The notes beneath the pieces were generated by a model that ran no database searches, was not told the DNA's origin, and worked only from the letters and a program-made list of their open reading frames with translations. Shown one piece after another: positions 53,862-64,000 of a stretch of 64,000 nucleotides of DNA (the stretch's first letter is position 1; every line of letters starts with the position of its first letter). This DNA comes from Ustilago trichophora (taxonomy: Eukaryota; Basidiomycota; Ustilaginomycetes; Ustilaginales; Ustilaginaceae). The position numbers were made by a program, and so were the translations under genes. The stretch spans positions 1 to 64,000 of the forward strand of contig OOIN01000032.1 of the NCBI GenBank assembly GCA_900323505.1. Reading direction: 5' to 3'.

Positions 53862-55418
53862 TTATGCAGAGGTTGTGCCCTTGCCAGTGCGCTCGGCGAG
53901 TACGACACCACTGGGTCCAGCATAGCTGTTCCTGCCCCAGGTCAGGTAGCCGACCGAAGAGAGGGCAACTACGCCGGCGAGAATGACACTAGACCAGTTC
54001 ATTGTGTTGGTTGTGGTAGGATAGACGTATGGGAAGCAGAAGAAGACGCCAAACACGATCATATAGATCATAGCAATCGTGTTGACCGTCCAACCGACTG
54101 GGGAGGAAAGACGATACGGCCCCCTCTTCTCGATGTAGCGCTTGTTTAGCATAAACGAGCCAATGACCATGGCGTAACAAGCGAAGAAGAGGATGGTGAG
54201 AGCCGACAGGAGCGAATTGAAGGCGGTGATGCTGCCGAGGTAGATGACGCCGATGCAGCTAGCGACAAAGGTGCAGAGAATGAGTGCTTGCACGGGGACG
54301 TGGAGGCGGGAAGACATCTTGGAGAAAGTGTTTGGCAAGAGAAGGCCACCATCTCGTGCAAAGGCCCAAGAGACTCGACTGGCGACAGTGATCGAGGTGA
54401 CAGCGCCGTACATGGAAAGAATGATCATAAAGAGAGACAGAACGACGGTGGCGCCATTGGAGCGAGTCGCATTCTTGATGATCTGGATGTATGGTACACC
54501 AGTGGCGGAGGCGAGGACACTATCAATGTCGACGATGGAGAACATGAAGCAGAGCGTGACAAAGAGACCAGTGACGGTGCCAATGAGGACCGAGTAGACC
54601 ATGGCCCTGGGAACGTTCTTTTCAGGATCGATGGTCTCCTCGGAGAGATGGCTGGGCGAGTCGATAAGAATGAAAGCGCCCGAAGTGGCGACCTGTCCCA
54701 AGCACCAAACGAGACCATTCGAGCTCCAACCAGTGGTGTTGATAATGTCGACAAAGACGAATCGTGCCGACTGGTGGGTGGGAGCGCTGGCAGCGACGGT
54801 GATGCTGAGGACAAAGCAACCGACAAAGAAGGTCACGAGGCCAATTTTGTCGAGCGCAGGCATGATCTTGACTGCGAACACATTGATGAGCAGACCGATG
54901 ATCAATACAGCTTGAAGAACAATCCAGGTGTGCCATTGCTTGATGACAAAGTCGGGATGGTAAAGTACGGCGAGCGCCAAAACCTGTTGAGCTACGAGGG
55001 AGGACCAAGTGGCTGCAGTGACGATCCAGGCGAAAGTGTTAAGCCAAGCGGTGGTCCAAGCGACAAACTTGCGGCTGGACTTGGACGAAGACTGGTAAGC
55101 CCAGTCGAGGACGCCTCCAGAAGTGGGATAGGCAGATGCGAGTTCAGCGAGCGAGATAGCGATACAGAGAATGCAAAATGCACAAAGAAAGATACCCCAG
55201 AAGAGACCAGGCGGACCGCCGACACTGATGACAGTAGTCATTGTGACAATCTGACCGGCCCAGTAGCCAGCGCCAAGGAGGCCGACGCCGAGAAGTGGCA
55301 TCAGACCGAATTGTCGAATCAGAGGATCTGAGTGACCATGCTGTTCGTGACTGCCGTAGCTGACAACATCTGTCGAGTGTTCTCGCTCGGCGCCCTTCTT
55401 GTCTGCGATGTCCGACAT
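53862..55418 (-). CDS. APC-superfamily amino acid/choline/GABA permease
   Basis: A single exon gives 518 residues starting at MSDIADKKG. A polar ~35-residue N terminus is followed by about 12 membrane segments. Signatures of the amino acid/choline transporter group are GLMPLLGVGLLGAGYWAGQ, GGPPGLFWGIFLCAFC, ISLAELASAYPTSGGVLDWAY, DSPSHLSEETIDPEKNVPRAM and a late VGWTVNTIAMIYMIVFGVFF. Its length is usual for the family, which includes Hnm1 (choline) and Uga4 (GABA). The substrate cannot be told from sequence. It lies convergent with the thioesterase-like gene. Confidence 0.9.
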   Translation of the reverse strand: MSDIADKKGAEREHSTDVVSYGSHEQHGHSDPLIRQFGLMPLLGVGLLGAGYWAGQIVTMTTVISVGGPPGLFWGIFLCAFCILCIAISLAELASAYPTSGGVLDWAYQSSSKSSRKFVAWTTAWLNTFAWIVTAATWSSLVAQQVLALAVLYHPDFVIKQWHTWIVLQAVLIIGLLINVFAVKIMPALDKIGLVTFFVGCFVLSITVAASAPTHQSARFVFVDIINTTGWSSNGLVWCLGQVATSGAFILIDSPSHLSEETIDPEKNVPRAMVYSVLIGTVTGLFVTLCFMFSIVDIDSVLASATGVPYIQIIKNATRSNGATVVLSLFMIILSMYGAVTSITVASRVSWAFARDGGLLLPNTFSKMSSRLHVPVQALILCTFVASCIGVIYLGSITAFNSLLSALTILFFACYAMVIGSFMLNKRYIEKRGPYRLSSPVGWTVNTIAMIYMIVFGVFFCFPYVYPTTTNTMNWSSVILAGVVALSSVGYLTWGRNSYAGPSGVVLAERTGKGTTSA

Positions 55419-57154
55419 GTTTGGTCTTGGGCAAATTTGCTTTTGTATGAGTGGGACGGGCGAACGAGTGACGAAAATCGAGTGGTTTACAATTGGAAGA
55501 TACTGACGCTCTTCAGCTGGCGAAAGGTGGGGAAAGACGTTGTCGAGAGTACCGGCCGGCGACGGGGGATCACGTTGAGTCTTGCAGCTATATACAGTCA
55601 GGACACGAAAAGAGCGATGGAGTCAAAGGCACAGTCAACGCTCAGCGTTGCGCGGAATTGGTCATATGACTGGCTCCTTTGCGCGGGCGGGTAAAAGGCA
55701 CTTTGTGGGAGTAGCGGCGGCTATCAACAGAGGGATGCACCGCAAATTGCAAAGGTAGTGTGATAAGTAAAGGTGCAAGGGTACAATGCCTGAACGTGTA
55801 ATTCGATACGGCGGTCGACCGCATAGCTGATACCGTTGCGACTGCTGACAAGAGTCAACATGAGATCGTGCAAAGTGCACAATCTTGACTGCAACGCGAA
55901 AGATTATTATTGTCAACAGAGCGCCGAGTCTGTCAAGCCGTGGTAGCCGAGATATCGAAGACCAGATGCTTGTTTGATACAGTGCAATGCGGATTGGCTA
56001 TCTGAATCCACAAGTTTGGAACGGATAGCAGACCCTTGTAGATAGCAGGGTTTGTGGCGGGATAAGAGGTGCAAGGCTTGGCGCCACTATAACAAAGATA
56101 TGTGAAGCAAGGCAGGGTGCCGGCGGAGTTGAGGACGCAAATCTCACACTAGGAGCATGAGCAGTGATGAGGCGGCTAACGCGGCATGCTTGTTCTGACA
56201 GATGCCGAGGGTTTAGCAGTACAATAGTATCGCTTCGAAGCGATAGCTTAATATTGTCTTCTTTGGCATCACTCATATACTCTCTCTCTTTTTCGTCTCG
56301 GGCCAACTCGAACTAGACTAGACGCGCTTGCAGCGCAAAGCAAGTTGTTGTGCCTCGTAGGAAAACAGATACTCGGCTATTGAGGCTCTCTTCTATACAG
56401 TGGTAAAATCCAAAAAAGACGAGGTTGAGAGTCACAACAAAAGCCCTATTTGATCTTGAACAAGGATCTGTCAAGTAGAGGTTTTGCGCGTTTACCGCCG
56501 TTACCGCTAGTTGCGAGCCCTTGTCACATGTCCTTCCAGCTTTGACGCTGCAGCCGCGCTATGCGCATATCTGTTGATTGTCTCTTCAATTCCTCGATAT
56601 GTCCCGTCCCTTGTGACCCTCTTGCGTGTGATAAGATAAATGTTTGCAAGCAATGTTCGATACGGGATTTGCGAGTCAGCAGATTAGCATGTCTTTGCAG
56701 GAAAAAAAGAACAAGGCTATAGGCTCATGTTATCCGACGATCGTCAAACAATGGGAAGTGGTGCCCAAACGTCGGTTGGAACAACTACACTTACTAGCTT
56801 GGTTCTTTTGTTTTCTTCAATGGAGCTTCGCTTATGCGGTTGATGTGATCAAAGCACACTTGCCATAGTCACGCTGCAATGTGCCCGTATGTGGGATGGA
56901 CCCTACATTCTATGTTTGCGTTCTTTACCCGGTCTCGCCTCGATGGCTCGGCTACAATCGCTGGGGAAATCGTGAGATACTAACTAGCGCTATGATTTCC
57001 ACAAGGGCAATGGTAACTCCAGTACGAGATTACTGAGACGGTCAAGGATGTCGAATGCTCTTTATAAGACACGCCCGCTGAGCTTTCGACAGACGTCTAC
57101 CGAGATCCAATCCTCAGCTTCTTTGATTCAAACACGCAAAGTCTCCTCATCATC
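55419..57154. other. Divergent intergenic region
   Basis: About 1.7 kb with no gene recognised. It serves as promoter for the permease (minus; TATATA at about 55589-55594) and the secreted protein gene (plus; TTTATAAG at 57061-57068, about 90 bp before its ATG). Confidence 0.55.
57061..57068 (+). promoter_or_regulatory. TATA box
   Basis: TTTATAAG about 87 bp upstream of the ATG at 57155, with a C/T-rich leader in between. Confidence 0.5.
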
Positions 57155-57893
57155 ATGTGGTCACTCGGACTTGTAGCAGGTCTGCTTCCATTGCTTAGCG
57201 TAGCAAGTCCACTTCCAGCGACAGATGTAGAGGCACGAAACAACAATGGTCATCATTACAAGATTGACCCCAAATGTCCGGCAGGTACTACTCCAGGCTT
57301 CGAAGTCTACACGGCGCGATACGATGTTCCTGCCAAAGAGTTTTACGCCAAGGTCGGATCCTTCTTTGACGAGGTTTGGTATGTGAGTATCCTTCCACCT
57401 TTTTCTAAAGAAAAAAACTTAGAAGATGTCCGAAAGCTGACAGCGTTGCTTCTATATATTATTGTCGAATCATCGTTATCAGATTGGCTTGCCTCCCAAC
57501 GCAACTCACGGTCCAGACAATACAGTCGGTTCAATCCGCGAAATCGATTTTGCAGGCACCATCTTGCATGAACAGCTGATCAAGTCGATCCATAAACCAG
57601 CACTGCTAGAGCTCGAATGGCATCTCGTCAACGGACCCATCAATGTCACCGGAGCTGTAGCTGATGATCCGCCCGATGAAAAGATCCTTTTCGGTAGCTA
57701 CACAGAAGACCTTCGCGTCGAATCAATCTGTCAAGGCACAGCCACCTTCATCACCTTTACTGGCCGATACTGCTTCGATAAACCAGGACCGGCTTACAAG
57801 GTCTTTGACGTAGCGCACTCAGCGTCGATCGAAGCAGTTGCAAAGGATCTCAACGCCACGCTGCTTCAAGGTAATGGCACTTGCCCTTCCTAG
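57155..57893 (+). CDS. Small secreted protein, SRPBCC-like
   Basis: Exons 57155-57382 and 57483-57893 (donor TAT|GTGAGT, acceptor TTATCAG, phase 0) encode 212 residues. The N terminus MWSLGLVAGLLPLLSVAS is a signal peptide. The mature part has DVPAKEFYAKVGSFFDEVWYIGLPPNA and VGSIREIDFAGTILHEQLI, resembling the W...GPN..VGS-R pattern of fungal SRPBCC/polyketide-cyclase-like proteins. Three NxS/T sites and three Cys suggest an extracellular glycoprotein. The ligand is unknown. The family assignment is by eye and uncertain; secretion is well supported. Confidence 0.75.
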
Positions 57894-58142
57894 AGCTCCA
57901 CCGTCTCGGTTTCATCTCAATGTTTGCTTGCTGTTTCCTTGTTTTTCTTGTTCATAAGTTGGATGCCAGGATCCTATCCACAAATTGGTCACGGTATTGG
58001 GTTCGACTGGAACATCCAGCCTCTACATTATTTCCATCTTTTGTGGTTTTCTCTTTTTATTTTATGCAAATTCAGGTACGATTAATTTCCTTTTTAACAT
58101 TTCCATTTTATCATCTGCACGAGTGCCACTATCTTATGCCGT

Positions 58143-59643
58143 CTAGGCCCATTCGATGACGGGCTTGATAACTTTACCGCTCTCCTGGTCCTGAACAGCC
58201 TGGTTCATATCGGAAGGCTTGTAGACCCGAACCATCTTTTCGAGGAATGAGAGCTCGCCGGCTTCGAGCTTGCCTACGAGGTATGGAAGCGTGACCTCGG
58301 GGAGCGAGTTACCTATTGACCAAGTCAGAGAAAGGGACAGGAGGTAGAATGTCTTAGTTAGGCTTTGCAACGGGACGTACGACTTTGAGGAGAGCACGGA
58401 GAGGGCTTACCCATCAGAAGACCTTCCACGGAGGTCGCTTGCGCCTGTAGGGAATCATTGGAACCAAAAATTTCAGCGGCACTGAGTCTTGAAATGCCAT
58501 CTTTTTACTTGTAGCGTCAACTTACGAGAATATGTCCGTGAGGCACAGGGAGTGGTGCATCAGGCGGTGGGGCACCAACTACGACCGATCGTCCACCCAC
58601 TGCTAGGGCCATGATAACGTTACCCATGGCCACAGGCGCACCACTCGCTTCGATAGCCAAAGATGCACCTCTCTGATCCGCGCTATACTCCTTGACCTTG
58701 GCAGCAAACGCAGCTGAATCGAGACGTTTGGCGTTGATAGTGTGTGTAGCTCCGACCTCTTTTGCGAGCTCAAGTCGGGTATCGTTGAGATCGCATGCGA
58801 TGACGCTACCAAAGCCGAGCGTCTTACCGCCGTAGACGGCTCCAAGACCGACGCCTCCCATGCCGGTAACGAGAAGGGTTTGCTTGCTACGCTCATATCG
58901 GCTCGAGGTCTTGGCAGAGACGGGAACAGGGACACCGACCGACTCGAAGAGGTCGAAGGATCTAGGCTTGTCCGAAGGCGCCTTCTCGAAAACGGTAGCA
59001 AAACCTGTCTGGAAACCGCATGCCAATGCGCAGACGAGCTTGGTGGGGACATTGGAGCTGACCTTGGTCAACTGTGAATGTGAGTAGTAAAAGCAACATG
59101 GTTAGCAAAGTGATGCACTCTGAAAAATTGGTTGAAGCGAGCTTTTGAACTTACACTGCGATCGGTGACAATCATCCTGCTTGAGAAGGAGCTCTGACCA
59201 AAGTACTTGATGAGTGCCTCACCCTTGGTACCGTCTTGTGCGTTGTAAGGGACTTTAATCTGCTGCATGTCTTTGGTGAAGCTTGCGAGGTTGATGGGGA
59301 CAAATATGTCACAGTAAGCAGGACGACTGGACTGACAGTTGTTGCAGCCTCCGCAGCTGCAAAAGCTGGCGAGAACCGAGTCGCCGAGCTTGAGTGGGCC
59401 AGTGTAGGAGCTGGGGAGCTGTTCTACGACACCAGCGCCTTCGTGACCATAGATGGCAGGTAGAAGCTGCGGTGTAGCATGATCACGGGAGTGAAGGTCA
59501 GTGTGACATACACCAGTATGCTGGTATCGGACAACGACTTGGTCCGACTTGAGCTGGGTTACATCGAGTTGGATGTCGACCAGCTTAAAGGGACCGTGAG
59601 CTTGGTCGATGACCAGTGCAATTGCGTCGAGCTGTTGCGCCAT
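58143..59643 (-). CDS. Zinc-containing alcohol dehydrogenase (MDR family)
   Basis: Exons 59643-59155, 59071-58526, 58444-58411 and 58312-58143 encode 412 residues; all phases agree. Catalytic zinc ligands are C46 (GVCHTDLHS), GHE at 66-68 and the Cys of ALACGFQTG. The structural zinc set is C97, C100, C103 and C111 (CGGCNNC...C). LLVTGMGGVGLGAVYGGKTLG is the Rossmann loop, with an acidic residue (CDLND) after strand 2 that favours NAD. The arrangement is closest to aryl/benzyl alcohol dehydrogenases, though it is longer than the usual 370 residues because of an insert before the Rossmann loop (SVGVPVPVSAKTSSRYERSK). The third exon is 34 nt. Cytosolic. Confidence 0.9.
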
Positions 59644-60010
59644 GGTGAGAAGGTTTTAGGTTGGTGATTGCTAGTCGTGTCGATAGAGACTTGGAAAGAG
59701 TTTGGCTAGAGTTTCAGCTGGAATTGGTGTCGACAAAAGTCGAGTATATGAGAAGGTATTTGGATCGTGTGGGGTGCAGAAGTGCGGGGTAGATAAGTCA
59801 ATTCGGCATGGCTATGCTACGCGGGTCCGATGCGGCGCCAACATCATGTCGACTGCTAGTTACGCCCACGCTTCTCTCCACAATCTCGCTACCGTAGAAG
59901 TTGCGTGTTGGCGAAATGCACAGCTTGGATTGACCGAGGACGTCTCTCGGAAGAGTTGGTCCGAGCACTTTGACTCGTGCTGCAGTACTTTACACACGAC
60001 ACTCTGGGGA

Positions 60011-60013
<3 letters not shown>

Positions 60014-60043
<30 letters not shown>
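60014..60043. repeat. (GA)n microsatellite
   Basis: About 14 consecutive GA units, about 370 bp upstream of the alcohol dehydrogenase ATG. Confidence 0.9.
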
Positions 60044-60046
<3 letters not shown>

Positions 60047-62380
60047 TCGTGGGCAAGCTAACTCGGACGCAGGACCCGCGGAAGACACGGCTAAACTAAG
60101 AGAAAGAAGGCGATACAGAGTACTGTACAGTATGTACTTTGTATGTGAGTGTTGAATTCTGCGGGGAAATTAGAGCTCGTGCGTGTTTGAGCTTCTTTTG
60201 GAACTGTAGCGGATGCAGAGTGTCGCTCGACACGTTTTACTTTGTTTGGGTAGCGTGGACGTTGATGAAGCACATGAACTGTGTGAGATGAGCACATAGC
60301 GGGAGTTGAGTTAGCAGTTGAGGCGAAGGGTGGCGTGAATTTGGATCGGATCGGGACGCGTCGTGCCGATGTCGTTTTTACACCAACATGGCTTCATTCA
60401 CGGTGCAGTGACTTGGGGGTACATGATCGGGCGATTGAATCGATCGAGATGTGGATCGGATCCGATCTGATTCCAACGGAATTGGAATTGGTCGGAATTG
60501 GTACCATGCGGACAAGCAAGGCACGCGTCTGCACCACACCGTGGCTTTGCAGTACAATAGGGATCTGCGCGATTCGCTCAAGCAAGGAGCGATCTGAATT
60601 TTCGAGCTAGCGCCGATAGACAGCAGATACAATAGCAGCAAGTCGACTCAAGAAGACTCGCTCTGATCCGCTCTGTCGCCTCCTGACGTCTTGCTCGCCT
60701 CGGCTGTGCATGTGTTGCATCTCTAAAACAAAGGGTGGTACAGCACAGTGTCAAGTAAAAAGAGAATACCGGATCGGGATTGTGGTTCCGAAGCCAGAAT
60801 GGATGTCCATGGATTGATCGCCTGCATGGACGCTTGGGTTTGTGATCCAGTATACTTTAGTATCGAATTTGAGAGCATACTAATGCCAACAGGATGCCGT
60901 GCGGAAACAGCCCGTCAGATGCTCCCACGCCAGCACTTGAAATGTCGAAGAGTGATCCCGGTTTCCGATACAAAAAGCAGGTGCGGGATGTCCCGACAAA
61001 AAACAAGGCAAATTCTCTCTTTCTCGATCCGACGACCGACGGTGCGATTCTACTGTACTGTATAGTAGTTGAGGCCATGTGATTTCATCCCCCCTTGCCT
61101 TGCCACTGCAGCTCGCAGCAATGACCACCTTCTACTCTACTGTACTGTCACTCTGGTAGTGCTTCGGCCCCTTGCTCCATTATTGAATACTACACAGCTG
61201 CTCTACGTGTCGCTACACTTGACTGGCTTAACCGGTAAAGCTCAGTCGAATACTTGGAATCGACTCGGCACGCTTTGTGTACGGTCATATCTCTCGTTTC
61301 TTCTCTCTTTCTCTCTCTGCGTGTGTCGGGGCGTAAAGACTGCGAAGAACTAACATTCTGGCTTTGAGCGTGGTTTGTCAACAATGCTTCCTTGTAGGAA
61401 TGAAAGGGAATGAAAACAGAGCTTGTTTCTTGCTTCTCAACGGGCTCAACGGGAACAGCGTCAATGTTGAGATCTGCGACGGGTAGAGCGGAGTGTAAAA
61501 TTCAAACCATCACCACCTACGGTACAGTACAATACAGTACAGAACAAAGACGACACCAAATTCTGCAACTTTTTTTGTTCCGCCATTCTCCCCGTCGCAG
61601 CCACAAAAACAAGAAAGAAAAGAATAGAATAGAAAAATCAGCCCCGCTCGTTTGCCATCTACTGTACGCACGCCTACCTTTTTGGCGCCTGTCAGAATGT
61701 GCCATGACTTATTGCACCATGCTACGTTATACAGTACACTGGTTTTCAGGAACATACACAGGCAGTCGCTTCCAATCGTGTCTGCATCCACGCTGAGGAC
61801 CCCTGGTGTCGATCATGCACCAACTCTACTGATGCTAGTCAAGTACAATTCCAATTTGTCGATCCCTCGCCGTTCAATCATGACTTCCAATCCTTCCTTC
61901 TTTCCATGTTCCTCCTCAAGCCTCTTTTTGCTATTCATCTTCTCCTTACCTCTGCTCGCACATCATTTCCACATCACACTGCTGTGATACGCTCATCATC
62001 CATGTGATCTTCAAAGGTAGGGTAGATTTACCACCATGATTCCCGCTCGTCAACTTGTAGCTTTAGTACGGAGTACCGTGCACATGCACATGCATCCACC
62101 CGTCTAAAACCTTGATCCCGTTTGCCTTTCCCTTGTCTCGCACCCATCTGCCCCGCTTCTCATGCCTTTACGAGTACTGTCATTTCTCTGCATTGTGGCT
62201 CGTGCTTGCGTGATCTGCACACTTTGCTACCCGCACACTTGACCACTAGCTGAGCTTCTACCTTCCCCAACAGTGATTGCTGCACATCCTTTCATCTTGT
62301 ACAACGAGCGTTCTCTGCTCTGCTTCCTTTGTTGTTCTCTTTCGTCAAACGAATCATAATTGTACCATCTCCAAAAGGCA

Positions 62381-62386
62381 TATAAG
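62381..62386 (+). promoter_or_regulatory. TATA box
   Basis: TATAAG, 105 bp upstream of the ATG at 62491. Confidence 0.45.
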
Positions 62387-62490
62387 CAAGCCTTTTCGCT
62401 GCTCCCCTTTTGTCCATTCCCTCGTCATTCCACACCTTTCCCTCGTCGATACTTTAGCACAAGAGATATACCTTTGCTCTTGTATACAAC

Positions 62491-63744
62491 ATGGTTCGAT
62501 CTATCCGTGGTCTTGTCGACCTCCTTCCTTTGGCGGTGCTTTTGCTCGCCACTTTGCAGATCGTTAGCGCTGCTCCTTCTACAAATGGCGCCAACACTTT
62601 TTCTCAGGCCATGCGTCGTCGTCGTGCTCTAGTCGCACGACAGGATCTCATTCCTCGCGCTACCTCTGATGAGATCGAGCGAGCTTTTGAGATCCTCAAA
62701 CGGTCCGAATTTTGGAGCGTTGACCTTCAGAAGAGAGCCGCTTCTACTGCAGGCAAGTCTGGTAATAACCAGTGGACAGTGAACGACGATGATCAGAGCA
62801 TTTGCTTCTGCGTAAATCGTAATGCTGCTGGTGGTGATGCTCATGCTTCCAGTGGCGCGTACTCCGGTGCCAGTTCGGGTACTTTGTCAGGTAGCAGCTC
62901 CGGATCTTCATCGTCTTCGTCTGTAGGCTCGAGCGCAGGCTCGTATGTCGCTTCGGGATCCAGCTCTAGCTCTGGCTCTAGCTCTGGCTCTAGCTCTGGC
63001 TCTGGATCTTCGTCTGGATCTTCGTCTGGATCTTACTCTGGAGCTTCTTCTGGAGCTTCTTCTGGCTCTAGCTCCGGTTCGTCTTCCGGTTCTTCCTCCG
63101 GCTCGAACTCTGGTTCTTCCTCGGGTGCCTCGTCAGGCTCTTCCTCTGGATCGTCTTCTTCCAACGGTGGTGGAGGATACAATCCAACCTTTGTCTACAA
63201 TAACTCGTATGACAACTCACAATCTTCAGCCATTACCAACAACAACACGACCAACATTGATCAATCCACTCACGATTCTCACGATACCTACAACACTCAA
63301 CAAACCACGACCAACAACAAGATTGATCAGACCAACATTGCTGGTGATCAAACCAACACGCAAAACAACGTTGATCAAACCAATGTTGCGGGTGATCAAT
63401 CCAACACTCAAAACAACATCAATCAAACCAACAACACTTCCAACACCTCTAACACTGTAACTGACAACAGTCAGAACTATCAAGACAACAGTCAAAATTA
63501 TCAGGACAATAGCAAAACTACCAAAGACAGTCACAACGTTGACAATTCCCAATCTACAAGTTCCCAAACTACCAACAATAACACTCAGAACAACTCGCAA
63601 TCTTCCACCACCAGCACCACTACGAATACTACCAACAATAACAATCAAAAAGGCGCGGCTGGTGGTGATGCGGCAAATAAAAACACTGGTATTGATGCAA
63701 GTGGTAGTAAGGCGAATGTTTGCATTCTTGCCTCTTGCAAGTAA
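62491..63744 (+). CDS. Secreted Ser/Gly- and Asn/Gln-rich repeat protein with Kex2-type sites
   Basis: A single exon encodes 417 residues. Residues 1-28 form a signal peptide (LLPLAVLLLATLQIVSA). Dibasic sites lie at 42-45 (RRRR), 70-71 and 81-82 (KR), so the propeptide is probably cut by Kex2. CFC at 105-107 is followed by AAGGDA. A Ser/Gly tract spans about 118-227, then an Asn/Gln/Thr-rich region to about 390 holding two near-identical 16-residue units (QTNIAGDQTNTQNNVD and QTNVAGDQSNTQNNIN). The protein ends AAGGDA...NVCILASCK, so the AAGGDA word flanks the whole low-complexity region. Likely a cell-wall or surface protein able to aggregate; I recognise no family. There is no GPI signal. 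Confidence 0.85.
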   Translation: MVRSIRGLVDLLPLAVLLLATLQIVSAAPSTNGANTFSQAMRRRRALVARQDLIPRATSDEIERAFEILKRSEFWSVDLQKRAASTAGKSGNNQWTVNDDDQSICFCVNRNAAGGDAHASSGAYSGASSGTLSGSSSGSSSSSSVGSSAGSYVASGSSSSSGSSSGSSSGSGSSSGSSSGSYSGASSGASSGSSSGSSSGSSSGSNSGSSSGASSGSSSGSSSSNGGGGYNPTFVYNNSYDNSQSSAITNNNTTNIDQSTHDSHDTYNTQQTTTNNKIDQTNIAGDQTNTQNNVDQTNVAGDQSNTQNNINQTNNTSNTSNTVTDNSQNYQDNSQNYQDNSKTTKDSHNVDNSQSTSSQTTNNNTQNNSQSSTTSTTTNTTNNNNQKGAAGGDAANKNTGIDASGSKANVCILASCK

Positions 63745-64000
63745 AGCCAACTGAGATTTCATCATGTTGATCACTTAAGGGCCAGAATTCTATGACAGGA
63801 AACGGTTGCTTTCACATCAAACACAAACACAAACACGCACTCTCTCTTTTCGTTCCAAGGGATTTCCTCCAATCATCACCATATGATAGAGAGCTCTGCT
63901 TTCCTCGATTCTGACCCATCACAATCTCTCACTCTAGTGTTCCATCTCGTATCAAATCACACTCTTTCTTTTTTTTGTTCTCATCTTCATTCAACCCTAC
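63745..64000. other. 3' flank to window end
   Basis: C/T-rich sequence with CACAAACACAAACACAAAC-type words near 63822; no gene is visible before the window ends. Confidence 0.5.

Larger units (their letters stand above)
59644..62490. other. Gene-poor 2.8-kb region with TACTGTA words and a GA microsatellite
   Basis: No convincing gene. TACTGTA/TACAGTA words recur near 60120, 61053, 61140, 61525, 61663 and 61733. C/T-rich leader-like sequence fills the last 500 bp before the secreted repeat protein, with TATAAG at 62381. Confidence 0.55.

Noticed and set aside
54288..55331. 347-codon plus-strand frame
   Set aside because: Antisense shadow of the permease gene; composition is that of a reversed membrane protein and there is no family signature.
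56620..56645. GATAAGATAA as an iron GATA site
   Set aside because: Lacks the ATCW prefix that the cluster sites share and lies in the region between permease and secreted protein.

Overview
The window is one chromosome end of a smut fungus (Ustilaginales, close to Ustilago/Sporisorium). It opens with about 30 copies of AACCCT, the C-rich strand of a TTAGGG telomere. Genes are intron-poor, and introns, where present, are short with GTAAGT/GTGAGT donors. Between about 15.8 and 51.6 kb lies a gene set that matches the Ustilago maydis ferrichrome A siderophore cluster (fer3 to fer9). Exon models below were built by eye from splice signals and reading phase. Orthology rests on recognised families and gene content, not on a search.

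Subtelomere (1 to about 9.4 kb). A minus-strand unit encodes a large protein with C2H2 fingers, a tyrosine-recombinase-like domain and a RecQ-type helicase. Immediately downstream is a TET/JBP-like 2-oxoglutarate/Fe(II) dioxygenase ORF, and a second, diverged dioxygenase ORF sits next to the telomere. A phase-compatible intron at 3099-2988 would fuse helicase and dioxygenase into one protein of about 2,100 residues. This is the strongest candidate here for something undescribed.

Decayed zone (9.4 to 15.1 kb). Two same-strand copies of a Crinkler-like NTPase/PD-(D/E)XK nuclease gene are broken. The first lacks its 5' half at the edge of the subtelomeric unit. The second carries in-frame stops and frame changes.

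Siderophore cluster (15.8 to 51.6 kb). In order: ferric reductase (fer9, minus), an uncertain small membrane ORF, the 4,829-residue NRPS fer3 (minus), enoyl-CoA hydratase fer4 (plus), N-acyltransferase fer5 (minus), ABC transporter fer6 (plus), MFS siderophore transporter fer7 (plus) and an AMID-like flavoprotein (fer8, plus). By the known pathway, Fer4 supplies methylglutaconyl-CoA, Fer5 acylates N5-hydroxyornithine, Fer3 assembles the cyclic hexapeptide, and the transporters and reductases handle export, uptake and iron release. ATCWGATAA motifs (Urbs1/SreA-type GATA sites), some fused to a CCAAT box, lie in the upstream regions of fer9, fer3/fer4, fer5/fer6, fer7 and fer8. I saw none upstream of the genes that follow.

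Right part (52.3 to 64 kb). A hotdog-fold thioesterase-like protein, an APC-family amino acid/choline permease (minus), a small secreted SRPBCC-like protein, a zinc alcohol dehydrogenase (minus), about 2.8 kb of gene-poor DNA, and a secreted Ser/Gly- and Asn/Gln-rich repeat protein with Kex2-type sites. I saw no rRNA, tRNA or CRISPR array.
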